64,000 bases of DNA from Oryza sativa Japonica Group. Taxonomy: Eukaryota; Streptophyta; Magnoliopsida; Poales; Poaceae. Made by a program: the position numbers and the translations under genes. Where the stretch lies: contig NC_089036.1 in the NCBI RefSeq assembly GCF_034140825.1, positions 1,569,001 through 1,633,000 of the forward strand, in the 5' to 3' direction. Below the pieces are notes generated by a model. That model was not told where the DNA came from and did no database searches. It saw only the letters and a list, made by a program, of their open reading frames with translations. Positions 24,201-33,147 of the stretch are shown piece after piece (the stretch's first letter is position 1; every line of letters starts with the position of its first letter).

Positions 24201-25040
24201 TGTCGGTTGGTTATCGGTCGGTCGATCGATGTGTTTGTGGATAGTGTTTACATGCTTGCTGTCATTACTCGCTATGTTTCTATGTTATTTAGTTTTTATC
24301 CTAAGTCAAACTCCTTTAGCATCCACTGAGTTTATAAAAAAATACACTAACATTAACAAATAAATGAAATATTTGAAGAATTTCATGTAATTGTTATTTA
24401 TTTTGCTGTGACTTTATTTATTGTCGATTAAATATTCTTTTAAGTACGACTTCTATATTTTATGTTTTAAAAAAATTAATAAAACGAATGGTCAAATGTT
24501 TATAAAAATTAATGACACTACATATTAGAAAATAGAGATAATATTAAGGAAATTATTGTATTTTTTCCACTCCATGATCCTACGACTAAATGCTTTGAAA
24601 GAGGTAAAACAGTTATCTAGTTATACTAGCTTATTACATGAATATACTACGTGGCTTGTTTTAGTACTCCTTGCACTTGGGAGGGCAGATCGTATCTCTT
24701 ATATTAAAGGGAGAAATTAAATATACTCATACGTAACAAAGTACACAGGTTAATCTGATACGGTTAATTTGTACAGGAATCTAAATATACGGGGTACGGT
24801 GTAATATCGATGTACTGCTAGTGATAAATACAACACATAATTAACCAAATCACCCTGCATATATTTATCGACATTGTTGGACCTAGCTAATATGATGTGC
24901 TTATGATGCTATCATGGCATCATTAGAGTTAGCACGGAAGCTTCCATAGTATGTCACGGTTATCAGTTTTGTCGGCTATCTGATTTCTATATTTAAATTG
25001 TCCATTTGTCCTTGTATATCATTAGTTCATCGTATCAGTC
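21262..25040. other. Gene-free intergenic stretch
   Basis: Mostly AT-rich, with many GCTAGC- and GATCGATC-type words. Degenerate MITE-like pieces occur near 22850-22960 (GTGACGTTTTGGACAAGATT) and 24470-24530. A region around 23930-24060 repeats GGTTTTCGTGA/ATCGGTTT words. No protein gene, tRNA or known microRNA precursor was recognised. Confidence 0.4.
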
Positions 25041-25044
25041 ATAA

Positions 25045-25070
25045 TCATACATACATACATATATATATAC

Positions 25071-25123
<53 letters not shown>

Positions 25124-25132
25124 AATATAAAA
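25045..25132. repeat. AT-rich microsatellite
   Basis: Runs of ATACATACAT pass into several blocks of ATATATATACAT and then (AT)n. The array directly precedes the GCAGTAAC repeat field and is likely to vary in length between individuals. Confidence 0.95.
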
Positions 25133-25284
25133 ACTATTCTATACCCCCCTCCCTCCCATGGCTCAAACCCACCTCCCACCTTAGTCAAAGGTAAGTCAAA
25201 GCACCCTCACGTCAGTCAAAACTCGGTCAAACTGCCTACCAACTCCCCCACCACCCACCTCTTCTCAGCTCTCGTCTTGCGGAA

Positions 25285-26660
25285 CAGTGCAGTAACGCGA
25301 CAGCCATCGTGCAGTAACGCTGTGTCTTACGTGCAGTAACAACATTCAAATTTAGTTGAAATATAGTCATGACGGATCTACTTTTGATAAGCACTTTTTT
25401 CTAACATCATGGTGCAAATGGTTTTAAAAAATCATATATCACATGAGAGATATTGTAATTTGAAGCTTGGGTTTTTTTGAATCTTAACTCTCCACAAGTA
25501 GTAACACTATAACATTACTACTTGTTACTATTATCTGTTATGCGTTACTACAATCCTATCGCGACGTTACTGTAAGTGTGTAGTAAAGACCATAAGTTTT
25601 GTAGTAACAATGCGTCTTACTGCAATTTATGAATAGTGTTACTGCATAAACATATGGTAACATTTCCACTTTGTGCGGTAACAAGTATATTTAGCAGGTG
25701 AGACTTTTAACCCATATTTTTCTTTTAATTTCTGGTTTACTACAGTTTCACCATGATGTTACTGCCAAAGGTGCAGTAACGTTCTATATGTTCTACAGTA
25801 ACAAAGTGTTTTACTGCAGTTCTTGGATAGTGTTACTGCATAAACATGCGGTGATGTGTAACTGTCAGGTGGTAACGTGTACCTTCCGTACAGTAATACT
25901 TTTACTTTTGTGCAGTAACAAGTATATGGTTAGCATCTGAGACTTTTAACATATATATTTTTGTTTCAATTCCTGGTTTATTGTAATTCACCACAATATT
26001 ACTGTCAAAAGTGCAGTAACGTCATATACATGCAATAACACTATATTGGAGGGAGGAGACCGATTTTCTTAAGAAGAGGGATGAATAATGGTTTCTTTAG
26101 GAGAGGAGTACGTAGATGCATTTTGAAGTTTAAACCTTCACATGCAGTAACACTATAGTATCATTGTAAAAACAGTTTTAAAAAATAATACATATCTTGT
26201 GATATATTGCTTTTCAAAAATTGGCATTTTGAACTTTAATCCTCCACATGCAGTAACAGAATGTGTACCTTGCAGTAACAAGGGCATATACATGCAGTAA
26301 CATGGTTTTACCAAATGTATAAAATTATTCAAAATGCTCCTACATCAATCAGACATCGCTCAAAGCCACCTACAAACTTTACCTATAGCCTACGTATTCG
26401 ATCTTCATCTCGTCAAAATGACAAAGTAAAACTACAATTGTTGTGCAGTAACATAGCTACTTGAAAGTGGTAACATGCACCTATCATGTAGTAACACTTC
26501 TACTTTTGTGTAGTAACAAGTATATGGTTAGCATGTGAGGCTTTAACCCAGCAATACTAGTCACTTGAATGTAATAACAACCTATATATTTTGTAGTAAC
26601 CGGACGCGTTACTATATTTCGTGATGGCGTTACTATGAAAAGGGTAGTGGTAACGAGCGA
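25285..26660. repeat. Field of GCAGTAAC-like words within a degenerate ~237-bp repeat
   Basis: By eye about 30 GTAAC or GTTAC cores occur in ~1.4 kb. Most are in the context (G/T)(C/A/T)AGTAAC(A/G), and several are the inverse complement GTTACTGC. A longer unit can also be traced: TTGTGCGGTAACAAGTATAT at 25671, TTGTGCAGTAACAAGTATAT at 25908 and TTGTGTAGTAACAAGTATAT at 26516, each followed by a similar (G/A)AG(A/G)CTTT(T)AAC block. The first two copies are 237 bp apart. No ORF spans the field. I do not recognise the family. Dense short words in both directions resemble the subterminal transposase-binding sites of large DNA transposons, but no terminal repeats were found. Confidence 0.8.
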
Positions 26661-27064
26661 GAGTAAATACTAAAGTTTAGGAATTGTTAGTTCGATGAAC
26701 GATAATTATTAACGTGGTGGTGACCCCTACTCATGAAAATTAAATGATGGCATCTCATCTTACAATAGCAATATATAATTCTGATGATAATATTTCTGTA
26801 GCCAGTCGTGTAGTAAAAGATTTGTGATAGTGCAGTAAGATGGTTTGAAGTGTATACTAACAACCATCCGAGTATCACTACTAGATGTTTTGTGCCAAAT
26901 ACTATAAGGATTTAGCACGTATGAGAAGATAAAAGTTTACTAAGAAAACTTTATTATAACTAAGAAATAGCCTACTGGTTAGTGCCATGTGGTAATTTGA
27001 GTTGAAGGTCTTGAGTTCTATTCCCATTGAATGCAAAATTTTCTTTTATTTTTTTCTCTCTCAA

Positions 27065-27225
27065 AAAAGGGAGAGGTGGAGGGGGATAAGGAGAAAAAAT
27101 GGGAGAGGAGGAGCGATTAGGGGAGGAGGGCGGCGCGCTCGGGCGCTCGGGGAGAAAAAAAGGGAGAGGAGGAGTGGGGAGCGATCAGGAGGAGGGCGGC
27201 ACGCTGCTCGAGCGAGAAGGTGGGG
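27065..27225. repeat. GA-rich duplicated block
   Basis: Two adjacent copies of a ~60-bp module. The first has GGGAGAGGAGGAGCGATTAG then GGAGGGCGGCGCGCTCG. The second has GGGAGAGGAGGAGTGGGGAG then GGAGGGCGGCACGCTGCTCG. The strong G over C bias on the plus strand is unlike its AT-rich neighbours. A tRNA-like stretch lies just upstream at ~26965-27040. Confidence 0.75.
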
Positions 27226-27263
27226 TGGGAGGTGGGGAATCGGGAGGAAGTGGGGAGGTCAAT

Positions 27264-27532
27264 GGGTGTGTTTGGTTGTAAGCCACACTTTGCTATAGTT
27301 TGCCACGCCTAAGGTTAGGCAAATTTGACAGGTGTTTGGTTGTAGCCACAGTTGTGGCAAGATTCCCCTCCAACAAATTGGGTCCCACGTGTCAATGGCT
27401 CAAAAAAGTGTGGCAAGATTCCCTTAGGCTTAGTAAGTTGTGGCTAACAATTTGATCACCTCACCTTAGGCAAGGTGTGGCAACTTTTGTTGGCAAGTAA
27501 TGGTAAAGTGTGGCTGGGAACCAAACAGCCCC
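27264..27532. mobile_element. Tourist-like MITE
   Basis: The ends GGGTGTGTTTGGTTGTAAGCC and GGCTGGGAACCAAACAGCCC are inverted repeats of ~20 bp. The interior repeats GTGTGGCAAGATTCCC and GCCACAGTTGTGGC palindromes. Non-coding. Confidence 0.8.
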
Positions 27533-27563
27533 AATATCTTCAGATCGAGGCAAAATGAACATA

Positions 27564-27702
27564 GGCTGTGTCTAGTTGGATCCAAAGTTTGGATTTTGGT
27601 TGAAATTGAAGATGATGTGACTGAAAAGTTATGTGTGTATAACAGGTTGATGTGATGGAAAAATATTAAAGTTTGGATCCAAACTTTGATCTAAACACAG
27701 CC
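27564..27702. mobile_element. Short MITE of the GTGTTTAGTT family
   Basis: GGCTGTGTCTAGTTGGATCC at the left pairs with GGATCCAAACTTTGATCTAAACACAGCC at the right. ATAG occurs on both flanks. The interior GATGTGACTGAAAAGTT is shared with the elements at 28519, 30503 and 35666. Confidence 0.75.
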
Positions 27703-28518
27703 ATAGGAGTACTACAGAGTGGAACTGGGAGCATCCTGGCCGTACACGTGGGGGCCTTGATTGGCCATTGATTCGAAGAAAGAAAGCACATAGTCCAATG
27801 CAAATTGCAACACCATGCAGCAAGAAGAAGCAGCCAAGCAGCACACTGCATCTGCATGGTCTCCTTCTCGTCCTCCGATGCGAGTTGTTAGGACAGCGAC
27901 TTCGAGAGCGACGCTGTCTCTTGTTGAGTTGCTGTCTCTCTCCCTCTCTCTTCTCTTCTTGCAGCTGCAGATAGAAGAAGAAGAAGAAGAAGAAGAAACA
28001 GTGGCCATTGGTGAAACGAATGTAGAATGCGAGTGAAATTTCGAATGGTTTTCAAGAACTTAAGTTTGGCTAACATTTATTGAAATTTGGTTGGGGATCG
28101 GGATCCGGCACTTTTAATAGGAAAAGTGAACCCTGCATACACCTTATCTTGAGGTCATGGATGAGAGAGGTGAGATTGAGAAGCTACCAATGCTCACCTC
28201 CCAATTCCATGGCATGCAGGCAAAGGAATTCTGAAAACTGAAAGCCATGCCATGTCGTAGTAAATGCATATTTATGTTTTTTTGGAGCTGATCGATCTTG
28301 TGATCTTTATTAGCCACCCACACATATTGAATAAACTGAAACATCTTCTTGCAGCAACAAATACAGCTCTGTTTATCTTTGGGTCCAGTACTGTACTCTC
28401 TGGATGCCCTGCTAGATTCGATTATGGATCTGACTGACCTTCCAACAGCGACAGTAGGAGTAGTTATTACATCCGGTATGCTGACAGTACATTTTACTAT
28501 CTCACAACACATCAGTTA

Positions 28519-28665
28519 GGATGTGTTTAGTTCACGCGAAAATTAAAAAATTTGTTAAAATTGAAACGATGTGACGGAAAAGTTGTAAGTTTGCGCGTGT
28601 AGGAAAGTTTTGATGTGATGAAAAAGTTAAAAGTTTGAAGAAAAAGTTTGGAACTAAACTCGGCC
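28519..28665. mobile_element. Short MITE of the GTGTTTAGTT family
   Basis: Begins GGATGTGTTTAGTTCACGCG and ends GGAACTAAACTCGGCC. TTA duplicates lie at 28516-28518 and 28666-28668, supporting a Tourist (PIF/Harbinger) origin. Interior GATGTGACGGAAAAGTT is the family signature. Confidence 0.8.
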
Positions 28666-29832
28666 TTAGTTTAACTACCTTAATTTGGTACCTATGGTTT
28701 GCTGTAATCGATACTTCATGTACTAATCAAGTATAATTAAGGCAGTGTACCATGTGTTCATGAAGTGGCAAGCTGTAAAAATAAGTATGCTGACTGAGCA
28801 GAGCTGCTGCTGCTGCTTTGCCTTTTGCCTTTCTCTTTTTTCTCTCCCTTTGTTTTCCCAGATTTTGCTTTGCCCTTTATCTGTGGAGAGTGATGGCTGA
28901 CCTGATGTGTGCTCCTTTAGCTAGCTAGGGTCCTTCAGTCCTTGCATAAAATTAGTTAGGATTTTGGAAGAGAGAAAAAAAGTATGATTGATTATCACTT
29001 AATCCCTGGGATTTATCTTTTTTCTGGTTGAATTGTTTGTTTCCAGCAGGTTGAGGTTCCCCTGTCTTGGCTGTTCAGTGTTGAAATTCTGGTTCCACTG
29101 TTTTTGGCCTGTCCTGCTTGTCCATTCTTACCAAAATTGTTTTCTTTTAACATGTTACCAAAATGATCAATTTTAGATGACATTTTGGTTTGAGCAATTT
29201 TGGCATAACAAAGTAGTACAAGTTTGGTATACGAAACATTTCCTTTTTCTCAGTAAGCATTTGCTAGTTTATTATCTCTCTTTCAGTTGTACTACTACAT
29301 AATCATCATCAAAGCTACTATAGCACATTGGGATTCATCAGAAAGATATCATCAGCTGGGGAGAATCTCCACTAGTCGTAATTAATAAACAAGATATTGC
29401 CCTACAAGGATTACCTTGTGGAGCTCATCATAATCATCATGCATGAGACAGTACTACGTGGCCCTAATTGAGAACCCCCCATCTGTTTGGCAATCTCATC
29501 ACACAATCAATTGCATAATAATAAACAAATCAACGAACAAACAGTAATCCCCAGAAAAAGAAGTCGCACATGAGAATCATCATGCCTCCAAAATTTCTTC
29601 TCCTCCATACATCCAGATACTTCTTCTCTTCCCAACTATTAGCATGTTTATTTGCAGCATCAATTCAAACATTTCTAGCTTTGACAGTTAATAGCAACAA
29701 AACCGTAAATATTAATGACTTGATAACAATTTTAATAGATTTACCATGAAACAAACTATCATAATATGCAACTCTTTCTACTTAGAATAATTTATCGTTA
29801 TAAATATTATTGACCAAAATAACATATCAAAG

Positions 29833-29975
29833 ACAACTTCTAAGGTAAGCGAATATTAGGGAATGACCTAATATCAAATGATTAGAAGGGGTGATGCTTC
29901 GAACCCAGGTCGTCTAGCCCACCACCTTGTGAAGCTAGCGGGAAGACCCTGTACGTTTTTCACAACTTCTAAGGT
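29833..29975 (-). mobile_element. tRNA-derived SINE, minus strand, with 14-bp target duplication
   Basis: A perfect 14-bp direct repeat, ACAACTTCTAAGGT, lies at 29833-29846 and 29962-29975. The 115 bp between them, read on the minus strand, has a tRNA-like head: CCGCTAGCTTCACAAGG, then the B-box-like GACCTGGGTTCGAAGC. The tail ends CCTAATATTCGCTTAC. This is the layout of a retroposed SINE. The perfect duplication argues for a fairly young insertion. Family name not assigned. It is not a functional tRNA gene, since no anticodon arm or acceptor stem can be formed. Confidence 0.8.
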
Positions 29976-30502
29976 CTAAAATACTTTATACTTGTATTGG
30001 TGGACTGAGAGATAGTATCTCTCATGGTAAGGATATAGCTGAGCATCAATGTTCAGAAAAGTGCAAGAGGACAAGCCATTCATTGTGCAATCACGCTCGT
30101 CGTCTTGCCCAACTGCTCTATGCTCTCTATCCCCAGGTCCCCTGTCAAATTCTAAAACAGTCATCCGATCTCGCCAAAACGCCATCATTATACCTACCTA
30201 ATGCTAATTCTAGCTTGCATCACGTAAGAGCTTTGCCAATTATATAAGATAAACTAGTAGAAGAAAGTTTGTCAAATGCTAGCTAGGATCATGTGCATGG
30301 GCCTCCTCTGATCTGCATGGTCGGTCTCCTTTAGCAATTAGCACTAGCTTGGCTAAGGTTTTAGCAGGTTGATGTTGTGGAGAGGAGAATAATAAGTGGT
30401 GCCCTTGTGATCTTATCTGGTTTTTCAGCATATTCCAAATCCTGGCCGGCAAGCTTGCTGGTTCTGATAAATGTCCGAGAAACTACTTTATTTGCCCCCT
30501 TA

Positions 30503-30663
30503 GGGTGTGTTTAATATAGGCCGAGCTTAGATCTAAACTTTTTTTTCTAACTTACAACTTTTCAATCACATCAAAACTTTTCTACACACAAACTTTCAAC
30601 TTTTCCGTTACATCGTTCCAATTTTAATCAAATTTTTAATTTTAGCGTGAACTAAACACACCC
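30503..30663. mobile_element. Short MITE of the GTGTTTAGTT family
   Basis: Starts GGGTGTGTTTAATATAGG and ends GCGTGAACTAAACACACCC. The interior reads as the complement of the family signature (TTTCCGTTACATCGTTCC), so it is inserted in the opposite sense to 28519-28665. TTA precedes it, while ATA follows. Confidence 0.75.
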
Positions 30664-31539
30664 ATAATGATGGATAAATCTGCACTTTCTGATCTTCTAA
30701 ACAGTATGATTTTCATTAAAAAAAACTTTTATGTAAATTACCTAGAAAATGGAGTTTTCTAGGTAATTATTTATGATAAAATGGAGTAAATGAAATTAAA
30801 CTCGAAAAAATATATATATATTCCCAAATTTATTAGTAAATGATTTTTTTATGATGACCAAAATGGGGTTAAGGAAATATTGTGAAGTAAATATTGCATC
30901 TGTAACCAAAACATTCCTTGTGGTACAAGATGCATTTTTTTGGGTTGAGTAGCCCAGTTTTCCAGGTAAGTACTACAGTACTAGTAGAATATAAAAAGAA
31001 GAACAGAGCCAATACTTTTTCTGTCATCTTCTTCAGTTTCTTCAGACAGCTGTTGAGATTGCTGGAGTCACCACTCACCAGTCACCACAATTTGGGTGTG
31101 AACAGATTTGAAAAGCCAAACTGTTTCTTCATGAGCTTGGAACTGAAGGACAAAAAAAAACTAATAAAGCAAACTGTTCCAGGAGTGCTTAAAACTGAAG
31201 AAAATTTTTTTTCACCCAATTCTTTTGTCGGTCGGTGGTGGTGGCTACTGGTTATAGCACATTAAGCACCGTCGCCTCAGATTTTTCGACGAACTTTAAA
31301 CTGGATTTGACGCGACAAAAAGCAGCCTTGGATTGGTTCCATGCAAGTGCTCTTGCAGCACCTAGCAATAGCAAGCCAAAGCAAGCCATCAGAGATGAGC
31401 CCATGACCATGACCCTGGTCAATCCAAAAGGAAAGACACTGAGCATTGCAGTAGTACCAATTGTACACACCTCATGTCCATCTCCATCCATGGCCATGGC
31501 CCCCTCCACAAGCCAAGCCTTCACCTTTTACCCCCCCCC

Positions 31540-32225
31540 CCCCCCCTCCCTTCACAAACTACACGGCCACGCCTCTCTTTCTCATGGCAACAACGGCGTC
31601 CAAGACGGACTCCGAGTCTCCGATCCCTCACCGTAACGACAGGTGCCGTTGAGGCGCACTGATATGCGAGACCATTGGTACCATTGAGGCACATATGTGG
31701 ACTACTTCTTTATTTACCACGAACACGTTTCCCACGTTGTTAAATACTACCTCGGTTTTAGGTTACAAGACTTTTTAACATTGTCCATATTCATATAGAT
31801 ATTAATAAATCTAGTCATATATGTGTATATATTTATTAACATTTATATGAATGTGGGTAATGCTATAAAGTCTTATAATACGAAACGGAGGGAGTAGTAT
31901 GTTTCGTGTAAAAACTTTTTATTAAAAAGTTTCTTTCATAAAAATAAAATAACTCTAACTTTTAAGTTTATATATGTCAGTGACATTTCTTTCCATGAAG
32001 TTTGAAAATCTCAGCCTTACCTCACAAACAAACGTAGCACAAAGACCGACACAAAACCTCTGTCATAACAATCAGTGCCGTTGATACATGTTTACCTCGC
32101 TTCACAAGCCACACCTCTATCTCACTGTAACAACTAAGCAATTTACAGCGACGTCCAGAACGGACTCGGAACCTCCGTTGTAACGGCAGGCACCATTGAG
32201 ACACTGACATGTGAGATCATATTAT
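31540..32225. repeat. Diverged direct duplication flanking a MITE
   Basis: Two ~130-bp segments resemble each other: ~31548-31680 (CACAAACTACACGGCCACGCC ... GACAGGTGCCGTTGAGGCGC) and ~32098-32225 (TTCACAAGCCACACCTC ... GGCAGGCACCATTGAGACAC). Both carry GTCCA(A/G)(G/A)ACGGACTC. They lie in direct orientation about 550 bp apart, with the Stowaway at 31747 between them. No ORF is conserved between copies. Origin unknown. Confidence 0.6.
31747..31894. mobile_element. Stowaway-like MITE
   Basis: CTACCTCGGTTTTAGGTTAC at the left and CGAAACGGAGGGAG at the right, with TA on both sides. AAGACTTTTTAACATTGTCC pairs with the GGTAATGCTATAAAGTCTT arm. Non-coding. Confidence 0.8.
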
Positions 32226-33147
32226 TGTGATATTTTATTTTAGTAGAATATATTATTGACAGAAATAGGAGATTTGTCCCATCTTATTTTTTTAAGCTTT
32301 TTTCTGTTCACTTTTGGATATTTTGGTTGTGTGCCTACGGATAAAGGACGGAGATGTAATCCATTTCCTTTATATGAAAAAAAACCGTGTCATCGAATCG
32401 ATTCACCGACATGTGGGCCCATTTGGGCAATTGGGCACCTACCGTTACGGCAGAGGATACTCGTCCGACCCACAGAGTGAGGGATTAAGGAAGAAGAAGA
32501 GGTTGATTGAGATGTTGGTAAAGAAAAACAGTAAACAATTGGGTATGTGTGTCCCCATTTGGGGAGATGAAGGTGAATGAGCTTTGGATGAGATACATGG
32601 ACACATATATATAGATATGTATATATATACAGATTTCCCTCCAAAGTAGGGTGAAGCAAAGCATCTCATTCCCTCACCCCCCCTACCCCAGTTCTTCTCC
32701 TTCTTCTTCTTCTTGTTACCTTTAATCCTCTCCCCTTCTCTTCTCTGTTGCGTGCAAGCATCTCTCCTCGTCTTCCTCCTCAGATTGCTTGCTTGCTTGC
32801 TTGCATCCTCCTCACATTCACCACGAGGTTTCTGCTGCTGGTTTGTCTGATGTGTGAGATAGAAAGAGAGTGTGAGATTGAGGACGAATTGAAGCCTAGC
32901 TTGTGACGCAAAGTTGGCATCTTTTGGTTTGGAGAGGCCCACTGTTTCTTCCACTTCTCGCCTTGCTCGCATTCCTTCCTTGCCTCCATCCCCATCTCCA
33001 TGCCATCCGTGTGAAGCCTCGCGCCGTTTGGTTGGTTGCAAGAACGCCACCCGCGTTGGTTGTTGCCTTCGCTTCTTTGGTTGCTGCCGTCTACAAGAAG
33101 CCTCTCTCTGGCCTGTGCTGCATTGGCCTCGATCGGTGGTCGAACAC
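32226..33147 (+). promoter_or_regulatory. Presumed promoter and 5' UTR of the membrane-protein gene
   Basis: An alternating TATATATAGATATGTATATATA stretch at ~32606-32630 could supply a TATA box. It is followed by a pyrimidine-rich tract (TTCTTCTTCTTCTT near 32698, TTGCTTGCTTGCTTGC near 32787) of the kind found in plant 5' leaders. The position 100-500 bp before the chosen ATG fits. No start site is proven. Confidence 0.4.

Larger units (their letters stand above)
28666..31739. other. Gene-free intergenic stretch between mapped repeats
   Basis: AT-rich. Contains the SINE at 29833, the MITE at 30503 and a poly-C run at 31531-31548. No protein gene, tRNA or known microRNA is supported. The stretch 27703-28518 on the other side of the neighbouring MITE is likewise non-coding, with a GAA microsatellite at 27974-27998. 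Confidence 0.4.

Noticed and set aside
25285-26660. CRISPR-like array reading of the GCAGTAAC field
   Set aside because: Repeats are only 8-9 bp, occur in both orientations and have irregular spacing, and the genome is eukaryotic.
27712-28008. Minus-strand open frame of 98 codons with a Ser run
   Set aside because: The Ser run is a TTC/GAA microsatellite, and the rest has no recognisable homology.
29880-29950. Possible tRNA gene from the GGTTCGAA word
   Set aside because: The B-box lies in a SINE with target duplications. No acceptor stem or anticodon arm can be drawn.
31531-31548. Poly-C run of about 18 bases
   Set aside because: Simple homopolymer. It could reflect slippage or sequencing error, with no sign of function.
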